Shown here: piece after piece, positions 1-8,587 of the stretch
How the letters are laid out: every line of letters starts with the position of its first letter
How positions within the stretch are numbered: position 1 is the first letter of the stretch
Made by a program: the position numbers and the translations under genes
NCBI GenBank assembly: GCA_031550405.1
Contig: JAVBOP010000231.1
Coordinates: 1 to 26,933 of the forward strand
Direction: 5' to 3'
Origin: JAVBOP01 sp031550405
GTDB taxonomy: Bacteria > Bacteroidota > Ignavibacteria > Kapaibacteriales > UBA2268
DNA length: 26,933 nt
Notes under the pieces: generated by a model
What the model saw: only the letters and a program-made list of their open reading frames with translations
Told to the model about the DNA's origin: nothing
The model's database searches: none

Positions 1-219
1 ATTAATTTTTATTCATTAATGCTGTAATACGATAAATGCTTCAGCACCATATTATAATGACACCAAATTAGTAATTTTGTAACAATAAATCATATTACAT
101 TTATTTAAGCACTTTCAAATATACGCAAAAAACAAGAATTAGCATTCATCAGCGCATGTTACAAAAATAAGGCAGTACAAATCCCTGACTCAAAAAATAT
201 TTTGCATAAGTCCATTGAA

Positions 220-249
220 TTGCATGCAGGCTAATTAATTGTATATTTT
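220..249 (+). promoter_or_regulatory. possible Bacteroidota-type promoter for tamB
   Basis: TTG at 220-222 (preceded by A) is followed after 19 nt by TATATTTT at 242-249. The Bacteroidota consensus is TTTG-N19/21-TAnnTTTG, so each box has one mismatch. It lies about 25 nt before the tamB start codon. The rest of 1-274 holds no gene that I can see. A perfect -7 box at 72-79 lacks a -33 partner. Confidence 0.3.
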
Positions 250-274
250 TCCGTATTTTTAGAAGCAGGAAAGT

Positions 275-3200
275 ATGGGCGATATTAGTTTAAATAAAAA
301 AAATGATGCAAAGCCTAAAAAGAAATGGCGGAAGGTTTTGGGATTTTTGCTTAAAGCATTCTTAGGGTTGATTGCAGGAACTATGTTATTTATTGCAGGT
401 TTATCGTTTTCTGCTCCATTTCGTAAATTTGTCCTTTCCAAAGTAGCAGCTGTTGCGAATAATTTTTTCGTTGCGGATTTTGAAATACAGGATATACATT
501 TTCATACGCTTAACGGTATTGTTTTACAGGAGGTTAGAATAATTACAGCTGGCGATACACTTGCGTATATTCCAGAAATAGAAATTAATATCAATTATGA
601 AAAAATATTCATAAATATCATCGATATTGACTTCATCAAGCTCAAATCTCCGCGCATCAAACTGCTCCGTTCCAATACCGATTCTTTGTGGAATTATTCC
701 AAAATTGTGAAGCCAAGCAAGCCTGATACAACGCCGTCCGGCGCAGCTCCTGCGATTACCGTTGGTAATTTTTATCTGGAAAACGCATATTTTGCAATGT
801 GGGATTCGACCTCAATCTGGCAGCCGAATGCGAATATAAATTTCAAAAAATTTATTATAGATGAATTAAATTTGTCTTTGGCGGACACAAAAATTAATAT
901 TAGCGAGCATGATTTTAGGACTTCAATCGACTTTTTGTCGGCAAAAGAGTTGCTATCGGGCTTTATTTTGGATAAGTTGAAAATGGACGCCCGGCTTAGC
1001 GAAGCGGGAATTGAGGCGAAAAATACGGAAATCAAGATACAGAAAACTGAATTGGCGTTTGATGCAAGTATGTTAAATTTCAATCTGTTCGGAGAAAGCG
1101 AAGAAAAAGATATAGCCAAAGCACAAATGTTTATTGATATTGAGGGCGAGGAAATTAATCCTGAATTTATTGATAATTTTGCCAAAATTCCGATTGAAAT
1201 TGGCAATATAAATAAATTGGAATTACAGGCTGAAGGCACGCTTATGGATTTGAAAGTTGGCAAGATTATGATAGATGCGTATAATTCGCATATTGAGCTA
1301 ACCGATTGCAATACAACAAATTTGCTTGAGCCGGAAAATTTAACTTATGCTTCAAAAATCAATTCGAGCAAAATAAAATACGCAGATTTGAATAAAATAT
1401 TAAAAAATATTAATTTTTCTTCTGTACCGGATTTCACTAACGCTTTCATCAATAATACCAATGTTTACGGTACTTTGGACTCCGTTTATGCTGATGTTGA
1501 CATCAAAACTGGTATTGGCAGTGTGCTCGGATATGCAGGCATTGGTTTCCGCAAAAATCCATTTTCTTTTGATGTGAATCTGAAAACCAGCTCGATTAAT
1601 CTTGCTACCTTATTGAAAAATAATGACTTGATTTCTGATTTGAATTGTAATATATTGATATTGGGCAGTGGAATTAAGCCTGAAGAAATCGACACAAAAG
1701 TTGAAATAGATTTGTTTCCATCTCGATTTAACGAATATTATTTTGGCAATAGCAAGATTTCATTTGATATAAAACGCAAGGATACTTTGATAATTAATAA
1801 TTTAGCTGTTAATCAAATAAATGCTGAAAGATATTATACATCATTGAAAAATGATACGCTTGCAGATGAAGAAATTGCGTTGAAAGCTGCGAGCAGCATT
1901 ATATTAAATGGCGGAATTGGATTAAAAAATATTAATAAACCTCATTTCGACATCCAGTGCAATTTGCATAATCTTAATCTGAAAAAAATATTGAGGCGGA
2001 ATTTTCCTGACAATATGAGCACAATTCCAAATTCTGTAAGTGCTGATTTTGATGTTGATATAACTGGCTTAAATTTAGATGAGTTAGAAGGTAAATTCAG
2101 TTCCAGTTTTAATTATATTGAATTTGAAAATAAAAACATGCTTCCCTTCGGCATTGATGGAAATATCACTGAAAATGATTCAAATAACCGCTCTATTAAT
2201 TTAAACATGGAAAACATGTTCGGCGAAGTTCTAAGTTTAGATATTTCAGGCAAGTATTCAATTAATAATTTGATTGAATCGCTGACAAACCACGCCTATA
2301 GTGCCGCTCATTTTTTCACGGATAAAATCGAAACATTGTCCGAGCAATTCAATCCTGACCGGCAAAAATCGGTGTTGCCGGAGATATATTCTTTTCCTGA
2401 CGCTAATGTTGACATAGCTATTCAAGCCAATGATTTGAGCCTTGTGTCTTTTTTTATAAACGATTTTACATCTAATTCAACAAATATTGGCATAAAAATG
2501 AATTTTAATTCATTAAATTCTATAAGCGAATTAAATATAAGTGAATTAAATCTGAAAAATATTGATGTTTTATATGGAAACAAGAGCATAAAAATAAAAA
2601 ACCTCGAATTGGCGGCACAAACAAAAGTTGAAATTATTGATTCGCTGCCGCATTTTAACAGGCTGAATTTGGATTTAAAAAATGGGCGGAGCATTGATAT
2701 TGCTGGGAACAAGATAGATTCTCTATTTTTCAAAACAGATTATGATAAAAATAATTTTAATATCAAATTGAACGGGATTTATAATGCCATGCTGAAAGCG
2801 GAGCTTATGGGCGGATTTAGCATTAGCAATGAGAATATGAACCTGTTTATGAATGATTTTTCATTAAACTATCAGAATGTTATATGGCATAACAGCAAGC
2901 AAATTCTGATAGATATGACAAATAACGGTATTACGGTTAAAGATTTTTCTATTCTTCGAGATAATCGAGAGGAAATTGTTGTATCAGGAAATATGAAAAA
3001 TAATTCATTAAACAATGTGAATATATCTGTCAATAATTTTGAAATCCGCGACTTAAATACTTTATTTTTAAAAAATCCTGAATTTGATAAATTAAAATTA
3101 TATGGCAAGCTTGATTCGCTTAATATCCTTATAAACGGTACACTTGATGAGCCAATAATTGATTTGGGCTTTAATTTAAACAATATAAAAATCGACAAAC

Positions 3201-4918
3201 AACTGATTGGAAGATTGCATTCCAACTTCAAATACAGCAATGAAATTTTGGCTGGAAATTCACAGATATTTAGTTCATCCGACGTCGAATTGCTGAATCT
3301 TGAGATAAAAAAGCTGCCGATATACATAGGAATGGCAAAGGATAAGCAGCTGTTTATTGACGACAGGGAGCTTGATATTTCGCTTCTGCTGTCGAAATTG
3401 CCCGCCCAAATCGTCCAGCCTTTTGTGCCAATGGTTGATAATATGCGTGGCTTGCTTAGCGGAAATTTGAATATTGGCGGCACACTGCCCGATACTTTTA
3501 CTTACAGCGGCGAAATTAATGTCGATAATTTATCGCTGCGATTAATGCAAACCAATGTAGAATATACAACTTATGGCAAAATAAATATAGAGACCGATAA
3601 AATTTTACTGCATGATTTGAAAATCCGCAACCAGCAGCACGATTTGAAAGGCGGTGAAGCGGTGGTGAATGGCTCGATATTATTAAAAAAATTTAATCTT
3701 GATTATATAGATATTTCCTTAACTTCGCGCAAATTCCTCGTGCTGAATGAAAGGACAGAGGTAGTAATGCCGTGGTTTTATGGCAACTTAGTGATTGCCA
3801 CCGATGACAAGCCGCTGCGGTTTTACGGCACTATGGACGAACCCAATCTATCCGGCTCTGCGGTAATCCTGAATGCCGATATGAAAATGCCGCAACTCCT
3901 TGATGATGAAATGGTTAAGCGTAAGACCAAGTTCACTTATCTTACCAAAGATACTATTCGCATGACCATAATATCATATATCGATTCCACGGCTATCGAT
4001 ACTGCCAAAAATAATGCTATACAGCAGGCAAAAGCCAGTACAGCCAGCTTTGTTGACCTGCTCAATATTGATATTTCGGTAAAAATCAAGCGCTGTGCCA
4101 TTGATATGGCACTCAAGGGCATGGGCATGGTGAATATATATGCCAAAATAGGCACCGTGCAGCCTATGGCAGCTATAAGGTATGTCAAATACAGGGAACA
4201 GGCGGAGGCTAAGCTATACGGCGGCGAGCTGGCGGTGCTTAGCGGCTCTACAGTCAGTATTGGCAGGACTATGAGCGCTAAAGGCACTATATCGTTTCCA
4301 ACTGCCCGATTATCGCAACCACATCTGAATCTTGTGGCAGAAGCTAAGGGCAGAATGCTCGACGGCAGCAACAACTATACTAACTATGTTGTAACTATAC
4401 ATATTACAGGCACTGCTAACCAGCCGATTATGAAGCTGTCATATTCCATAAATGGAGTTGAAAAGACGGGCGACCAGAAGCAGATTGAGGAGGAGGCATA
4501 TACATTGCTTATAACGGGCAAGCTGGCGGATTTTTCATCAGAGAGCAATCTGACCAATGACATGTCTAATATGGCGGTATCGCAGGTTGCCTCGCGTGCA
4601 CTGAACGATTTTGTCGGGCACATGGGCGGCATTGTGGAGAGTGCCAGCGTGCAGTTCGAAGGCGAGGGCTTCAATGCGGCTGAGGTGAGGATATCGGGCA
4701 GCATATTGGGGATTGCCAACTGGTCGGTGGGCGGCAAGTTTGAGAATATCAATTCAAACTACACGGCTTCGATTGATATACCTATAAATATCAACAAAAA
4801 GGCGCTGGATAACCTTATGCTCCAAATCTCCAAGTCCACGGATATTAACGCATCTTCGATAACAGACGAGGATGCCACCAACTGGGAAATAAAATTAAAA
4901 TTAGGCGGCAGTTGGTAG
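275..4918 (+). CDS. tamB: translocation/assembly module TamB-like protein (DUF490, AsmA-like)
   Basis: A 1547-residue envelope protein. It has a cytoplasmic Lys-rich N-terminus, one membrane anchor at about residues 24-48, then a very long Asn/Ile/Leu-rich beta-repetitive region typical of AsmA/TamB proteins, which form a periplasmic lipid-conducting groove. The C-terminal ~350 residues, ending LKLGGSW, resemble the DUF490 domain, with Gly-rich strands and the stretch around GTISFPTARLSQP. In Proteobacteria TamB works with TamA; in Bacteroidota-like species it is linked to outer-membrane assembly and lipid transport. Length is in the family range. The ATG at 275 has AGGAAAG just upstream. Oddity: the last third is much richer in GC than the middle (hand counts: 37/60 on 4201-4260 against 12/60 on 2461-2520). 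No TamA gene is in the window. The family call is firm; the exact role is inferred. Confidence 0.85.
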   Translation: MGDISLNKKNDAKPKKKWRKVLGFLLKAFLGLIAGTMLFIAGLSFSAPFRKFVLSKVAAVANNFFVADFEIQDIHFHTLNGIVLQEVRIITAGDTLAYIPEIEININYEKIFINIIDIDFIKLKSPRIKLLRSNTDSLWNYSKIVKPSKPDTTPSGAAPAITVGNFYLENAYFAMWDSTSIWQPNANINFKKFIIDELNLSLADTKINISEHDFRTSIDFLSAKELLSGFILDKLKMDARLSEAGIEAKNTEIKIQKTELAFDASMLNFNLFGESEEKDIAKAQMFIDIEGEEINPEFIDNFAKIPIEIGNINKLELQAEGTLMDLKVGKIMIDAYNSHIELTDCNTTNLLEPENLTYASKINSSKIKYADLNKILKNINFSSVPDFTNAFINNTNVYGTLDSVYADVDIKTGIGSVLGYAGIGFRKNPFSFDVNLKTSSINLATLLKNNDLISDLNCNILILGSGIKPEEIDTKVEIDLFPSRFNEYYFGNSKISFDIKRKDTLIINNLAVNQINAERYYTSLKNDTLADEEIALKAASSIILNGGIGLKNINKPHFDIQCNLHNLNLKKILRRNFPDNMSTIPNSVSADFDVDITGLNLDELEGKFSSSFNYIEFENKNMLPFGIDGNITENDSNNRSINLNMENMFGEVLSLDISGKYSINNLIESLTNHAYSAAHFFTDKIETLSEQFNPDRQKSVLPEIYSFPDANVDIAIQANDLSLVSFFINDFTSNSTNIGIKMNFNSLNSISELNISELNLKNIDVLYGNKSIKIKNLELAAQTKVEIIDSLPHFNRLNLDLKNGRSIDIAGNKIDSLFFKTDYDKNNFNIKLNGIYNAMLKAELMGGFSISNENMNLFMNDFSLNYQNVIWHNSKQILIDMTNNGITVKDFSILRDNREEIVVSGNMKNNSLNNVNISVNNFEIRDLNTLFLKNPEFDKLKLYGKLDSLNILINGTLDEPIIDLGFNLNNIKIDKQLIGRLHSNFKYSNEILAGNSQIFSSSDVELLNLEIKKLPIYIGMAKDKQLFIDDRELDISLLLSKLPAQIVQPFVPMVDNMRGLLSGNLNIGGTLPDTFTYSGEINVDNLSLRLMQTNVEYTTYGKINIETDKILLHDLKIRNQQHDLKGGEAVVNGSILLKKFNLDYIDISLTSRKFLVLNERTEVVMPWFYGNLVIATDDKPLRFYGTMDEPNLSGSAVILNADMKMPQLLDDEMVKRKTKFTYLTKDTIRMTIISYIDSTAIDTAKNNAIQQAKASTASFVDLLNIDISVKIKRCAIDMALKGMGMVNIYAKIGTVQPMAAIRYVKYREQAEAKLYGGELAVLSGSTVSIGRTMSAKGTISFPTARLSQPHLNLVAEAKGRMLDGSNNYTNYVVTIHITGTANQPIMKLSYSINGVEKTGDQKQIEEEAYTLLITGKLADFSSESNLTNDMSNMAVSQVASRALNDFVGHMGGIVESASVQFEGEGFNAAEVRISGSILGIANWSVGGKFENINSNYTASIDIPININKKALDNLMLQISKSTDINASSITDEDATNWEIKLKLGGSW

Positions 4919-5005
4919 CGCGGATGCTGGATGAAAAAATTAAACATATTTTGGGGCTCGTCGTTCTAAGTAAGCTGATATTATAATAATTATATTGCAT
5001 GTTTT

Positions 5006-5515
5006 ATGGGAACAATTATTAAAATTTATTCATTAAACTATAATGATGCCAGAACATACCTTTTTGCAGGGTTGTTCATATTAGGAAATATTGCATTGCC
5101 GCAACTGTGCCATCTATTGCCCGGCGGCGGTTTAGCGATACTTCCCATATATTTTTTCACATTAATAGCTGCATATAAATACGGCTTGAAAGTGGGGCTT
5201 TTGACTGCCGTTTTGTCGCCTCTGATAAACAATATGTTATTTGAAATGCCGCCTGCAGCCTCACTTCCCATAATTTTAATTAAATCGACACTTCTGGCTT
5301 CGATAGCGGCATATATAGCGCACCGTTTTAATAAGTTATCCATATTTATACTGCTTGGCATTGTATTGGCTTATCAGCTCGCAGGCACGGCTATTGAATG
5401 GATGATGGTTCAGAATTTTTATAAAGCGATGCAGGATTTTCGGATAGGCATTCCGGGTATGTTGCTGCAAATATTTGGCGGCTATGCCTTGTTGAAGAGT
5501 ATTGCACAAAAGTAG
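5006..5515 (+). CDS. ECF transporter S component-like membrane protein
   Basis: A 169-residue very hydrophobic protein with about five to six membrane segments (around residues 15-35, 40-58, 65-80, 84-103, 110-130 and 147-165). The pattern resembles the substrate-binding S component of energy-coupling-factor importers, including the small loops and a YKYGLKVGLLTAVLSPLINN-type segment common to such proteins. S components bind a vitamin or base and rely on a shared EcfAA'T energising module, not visible here. The stop is followed after 3 nt by the phosphoribosyltransferase start, so the two are almost certainly co-transcribed. That pairing suggests uptake and salvage of a nucleobase-like compound, but the substrate cannot be read from sequence. 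It could also be an unrelated small membrane family. Confidence 0.5.
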   Translation: MGTIIKIYSLNYNDARTYLFAGLFILGNIALPQLCHLLPGGGLAILPIYFFTLIAAYKYGLKVGLLTAVLSPLINNMLFEMPPAASLPIILIKSTLLASIAAYIAHRFNKLSIFILLGIVLAYQLAGTAIEWMMVQNFYKAMQDFRIGIPGMLLQIFGGYALLKSIAQK

Positions 5516-5518
5516 GCG

Positions 5519-5932
5519 ATGGGCGGTTTAGCTATGAATAGCAAGGCATTTGAAGAGGTGATGAATAGATTTCGCAGCCTCACTTTCAATGAAAATTTCG
5601 AAATGATAGTTGCCGTTGCCAATGGCGGCATTATTCCTGCGGCAATAATAAATCAGCGGCTTAATGTCGAATTTAAATTAATAAAAATTAATTATCGTGA
5701 TAGCAATCAGCAGCCAATCTATGATATGCCCAAGCTTGTTGCTGATATTGATTTCGATTGCAGAAATAAGACCATACTTTTGGTGGAAGACCGCATTAAG
5801 ACCGGTGCGTCAATAAAAATGGCGATGAGTTTGTTGCAGGATGCGGCGGTTATCAAGACATTTGCGGTCAATGGCAGCGCAGATTATGTCTTGTATGATG
5901 AGGCATGTTTCAAGTTCCCATGGATTATTTGA
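5519..5932 (+). CDS. phosphoribosyltransferase (PRTase type I fold)
   Basis: A 137-residue protein with the type I PRTase signature: a hydrophobic strand, acidic pair and loop, TILLVEDRIKTGAS, at about residues 82-95, which binds the ribose-phosphate of PRPP. There is also an early strand-loop, VAVANGGIIPAAI, at about 36-48. Such enzymes join a base (hypoxanthine, xanthine, uracil, adenine or similar) to PRPP in the cytoplasm. The protein is shorter than most hypoxanthine PRTases (about 170-190 residues) and resembles the compact xanthine-guanine PRTase-like group. The start could be the ATG at 5519 or the internal ATG at 5534 (MNSKAFEE). It lies 3 nt after the S-component gene. The substrate is not assignable. 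Confidence 0.75.
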   Translation: MGGLAMNSKAFEEVMNRFRSLTFNENFEMIVAVANGGIIPAAIINQRLNVEFKLIKINYRDSNQQPIYDMPKLVADIDFDCRNKTILLVEDRIKTGASIKMAMSLLQDAAVIKTFAVNGSADYVLYDEACFKFPWII

Positions 5933-5962
5933 CACTATATTATTAAAAAAAAATCATAAATT

Positions 5963-6898
5963 ATGGATAGAAGAGAGTTTTTAAAGGCATTGGCTTTAGC
6001 TGGAGCGACGTTTACCATTGCTACAAAAGATGGATTGGATATTCTCGCTCAAACAACGAAAAATCAATCAGGCGAGGCTATCGATCTGGTTGCGGTGATG
6101 GGCGGCGAACCGGATGCCATGTTCAAGCGTGCTATCAACGAGCTGGGCGGTATGGGGAAATTTGTGAAAAAAGGCAATAAGGTTGTTGTCAAGCCTAATA
6201 TCGGCTGGGATAAGAAGCCTGAACTGGCGGCAAATACCAATCCCAAACTTGTAGCTGAAATTGTGAAGCAGTGCTCCGCTGCCGGTGCAAGTGAAATTAT
6301 AGTGTTCGACCATACATGCGATGACTGGATTAAGTGCTATAAAAATAGTGGCATAGAATCTGCAGCAAAAGCTGCCGGTGCGAAAATAGTTCCTGCACAC
6401 GAGGAGTCGTATTACCGCGATGTCTCGCTTCCGAACGGCAAAAGTCTGAAAAAAACCAAAGTCCATGAGGCTATAATGGATTGCGATGTATGGATAAATG
6501 TGCCTGTTTTGAAGCATCACGGCGGTGCGAATCTCTCTATCGCCATGAAAAATTATATGGGCATTATTTGGGATAGACGCGTGTTTCATCGCACGGATTT
6601 GCAACAGTGTATAGCCGATGTTTGCACATATTCCAAAAAGCCTGTGCTGAATATTGTTGATGCTTACCGCATAATGAAAACCAATGGTCCGCAAGGCAAA
6701 ACTTCGTCTGATGTTGTAAATTCTAAATCTCTATTTATTTCGCAGGACATTATTGCTGTCGATACTGCGGCAGCCAGATTTTTCAATCAGGTGCGGGAAA
6801 TGCCATTGGATGATGTTGCCTATCTGGCAAATGGTCAGCAGCTCAAGCTCGGCACAATGGATATTGACAAACTAAACATCAAGAGAATAAAGATATAG
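5963..6898 (+). CDS. DUF362 domain protein with Tat signal
   Basis: A 311-residue protein that opens with a twin-arginine signal (MDRREFLKALALAGATF), implying export of a folded, probably cofactor-bearing protein. The body matches the DUF362 family: VVVKPNIGWDKKPE near residue 74, an alternating strand-helix region with GASEIIVFDHTCDDW near 109, and a conserved-looking VPVLKHHGGANLSIAMKNYMG stretch around residues 182-202. DUF362 proteins are of unknown or iron-sulfur-related function; some carry ferredoxin domains, but none is visible here. It begins 30 nt after the PRTase gene with a poly-A leader and no strong Shine-Dalgarno, so it may share that transcript. The biochemical role is unknown. 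Confidence 0.75.
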   Translation: MDRREFLKALALAGATFTIATKDGLDILAQTTKNQSGEAIDLVAVMGGEPDAMFKRAINELGGMGKFVKKGNKVVVKPNIGWDKKPELAANTNPKLVAEIVKQCSAAGASEIIVFDHTCDDWIKCYKNSGIESAAKAAGAKIVPAHEESYYRDVSLPNGKSLKKTKVHEAIMDCDVWINVPVLKHHGGANLSIAMKNYMGIIWDRRVFHRTDLQQCIADVCTYSKKPVLNIVDAYRIMKTNGPQGKTSSDVVNSKSLFISQDIIAVDTAAARFFNQVREMPLDDVAYLANGQQLKLGTMDIDKLNIKRIKI

Positions 6899-6958
6899 CT
6901 TTGTTCAAAGCCTGCAGATGGATGAAAAATCATTTATAAGTTTATCCAATAAAGCTAA

Positions 6959-7984
6959 ATGAGAAAAAGAAATAAATATAAATATCTGGTCGCATGTCTT
7001 GTGATTGCAATGTCGGCTGTTATTGCATTTTCTGCATATTGCTATATCTTGCTGAATAATAAGATAGATGTAGATTCTGACGTTAAGGTACGAATAAAAT
7101 ATAACAGCTCTATTTCGGAAATTGTGCATACCTTAAATGCCGCTAATTTGCTCAAACCAAATTGGCTGTTTGAGAAAATAGTGAAGTTTTATGCGTACTC
7201 CACGAGCAAATCCATTCTTGCAGGCTATCATAAGTTTCCTGCCAATATAACAAATGCGGAACTTATTGAGTCGCTTTTTTACGGTGAGAATCTATATATT
7301 AAGCATGTTGTATTTCCGGAAGGCATTAATATTAAACGGTTTGCGCAAATTTTGAATAGGCAATTAGGAATGGATTCTGCCTATTTTGTTGCTTTATGCC
7401 GCGATAAGTCCTTAATTGCCAAGTACAAATTGAATGCACCTAGTCTTGAGGGGTATTTGATGCCTGCCACATTTAATTTTTTTATTGATATTTCGCCGGA
7501 AGAAGTGCTTGATATTTTGGTCGATGAGCAGCAAAAAGTGTGGAAACAGTTTGAAAATGCCGCTAAAAATACCGGTTTGTCTCAAAATGCAGCTCTCACG
7601 ATGGCGTCAATCATAGAGGCGGAAACTCCCATCGCAGACGAGCGCCCTACAATAAGTGGTGTTTATCATAACCGTTTGAAAAAAGGCATGCTTCTGCAAG
7701 CAGACCCGACTGTGCAATATGCAATTGGAACGCCTAAAAAACGCTTACTTTACTCTGATTTGGCGGTTGAGAGCCGATATAATACTTACAAATATCAGGG
7801 ATTGCCGCCAGGACCAATAAATTCACCGAGCCAATCATCAATCGCTGCTGCTGTAAGTCCCGAGAAAAACGACTACTTATATTTTGTTGCTATTGGCGAT
7901 GGCAGTAATCGACACCAGTTTTCCAAGACTTACAAAGAGCATTTAAAGAAAGTAGCCGAATTTCGAAAAAATCGAAAAAAATAA
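6959..7984 (+). CDS. mltG: endolytic murein transglycosylase MltG
   Basis: A 341-residue YceG/MltG protein. It has a Lys/Arg-rich cytoplasmic start, one membrane helix at about residues 9-32, a LysM-like subdomain (INIKRFAQILNRQ near 123) and the catalytic domain. The block MASIIEAET at residues 215-223 carries the catalytic glutamate, probably E220, equivalent to E. coli MltG Glu218. It is followed by ADERPTISGVYHNRLKKGM and QADPTVQYA, all hallmarks of the family. MltG cleaves nascent glycan strands at the inner membrane and sets glycan chain length. The full length is normal. The start overlaps no neighbour; the 60 nt before it hold a short GCTTT/AAAGC hairpin after the DUF362 gene. Confidence 0.95.
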   Translation: MRKRNKYKYLVACLVIAMSAVIAFSAYCYILLNNKIDVDSDVKVRIKYNSSISEIVHTLNAANLLKPNWLFEKIVKFYAYSTSKSILAGYHKFPANITNAELIESLFYGENLYIKHVVFPEGINIKRFAQILNRQLGMDSAYFVALCRDKSLIAKYKLNAPSLEGYLMPATFNFFIDISPEEVLDILVDEQQKVWKQFENAAKNTGLSQNAALTMASIIEAETPIADERPTISGVYHNRLKKGMLLQADPTVQYAIGTPKKRLLYSDLAVESRYNTYKYQGLPPGPINSPSQSSIAAAVSPEKNDYLYFVAIGDGSNRHQFSKTYKEHLKKVAEFRKNRKK

Positions 7985-8145
7985 GGACAGCTCAACGGGC
8001 AACATTCTGTGAACAGACCTTCATATTCATTGACTAATATGGAGTATTAAATTGAAAATTACTAAAAAACGGTATAATTTTTTTGATTTATCAATGTTTT
8101 TGCTTAAATTAAAAGCGCTTTCTGGTAAATTTTGGGGATTCGTGT

Positions 8146-8328
8146 ATGAAGACATTTGTAGCAATTTTGGGTTCAGTGGTTGCAGCTGCGGTGATTTTAA
8201 AATTATTAGGCTTTGTATTTGGAATTATTATTGGGCTTTTTAAAATAATTGCCCTGATTCTTATTGCCGCTCCGATTTTTCTTTTTATTCAAAATAAATT
8301 AAACAAAAATAATTCTAATGAGCAGTAA
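8146..8328 (+). CDS. small hydrophobic membrane protein (60 aa)
   Basis: A 60-residue protein that is almost entirely membrane-spanning: one segment at about 4-30 and another at about 31-51, followed by a polar Lys/Asn tail (QNKLNKNNSNEQ). No known family is recognised. A GGGG stretch sits about 8 nt before the ATG. Its last codons overlap the next small membrane gene by 11 nt (ATGAGCAGTAA), a sign of translational coupling and of real coding. A different-frame reading beginning with TTG at 8052 overlaps it and looks spurious. The 161 nt upstream (7985-8145) shows no clear promoter. Confidence 0.55.
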   Translation: MKTFVAILGSVVAAAVILKLLGFVFGIIIGLFKIIALILIAAPIFLFIQNKLNKNNSNEQ

Positions 8329-8506
8329 AATAAAATCCATAATATCACTTATATTAGCATTGGTACTTGCCACAATTTTTGTAGTAATTACAATGCAATT
8401 GATAGTAGTATTCGATGCGGATATGCTGCCAAAATTAATAATTCCAATCATTATAGTCGCATTTCCATTTTATGCACTTTTAAGAAAAGGTTTATTTAAA
8501 AAATAA
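8318..8506 (+). CDS. small hydrophobic membrane protein (62 aa)
   Basis: A 62-residue protein with two hydrophobic segments (about 7-30 and 39-55) and a basic C-terminus, LLRKGLFKK, which by the positive-inside rule would place the C-terminus in the cytoplasm. It begins inside the end of the preceding small membrane gene (11 nt overlap), so the pair is probably translated together and may form a small complex. No family is recognised. It converges with the methyltransferase gene on the other strand. Confidence 0.5.
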   Translation: MSSKIKSIISLILALVLATIFVVITMQLIVVFDADMLPKLIIPIIIVAFPFYALLRKGLFKK

Positions 8507-8540
8507 ATATATCAATTCTTTGCAACGATTATTTCCCTAT

Positions 8541-8565
8541 CAATAATTAATATTTTATTGTTTTT
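8541..8565 (+). terminator. weak intrinsic terminator between convergent genes
   Basis: CAATAA (8541-8546) pairs with TTATTG (8555-8560) around an 8-nt loop, followed by five T. All pairs but two are A-T, so it is weak. It lies between two converging genes, where a terminator is expected. Confidence 0.25.
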
Positions 8566-8587
8566 CCTCCATTGAATAGCTTAAAAA

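Noticed and set aside
72..79. TAATTTTG, a perfect -7 promoter box upstream of tamB
   Set aside because: No TTTG at the required 19-21 nt spacing upstream, and almost 200 nt from the gene.
772..4752. Several long minus-strand frames under tamB
   Set aside because: They are shadows of the tamB coding sequence: no motifs, Ser/Leu/Ile-rich translation and no ribosome sites.
6898..6916. GCTTT/AAAGC hairpin after the DUF362 gene
   Set aside because: Short stem and tight loop with no following T-run; could be chance.
8052..8243. 63-residue reading frame starting at TTG
   Set aside because: It overlaps most of the better-supported small membrane gene at 8146 in another frame, has no membrane or domain pattern, and its Cys/Phe-rich end looks like noise.
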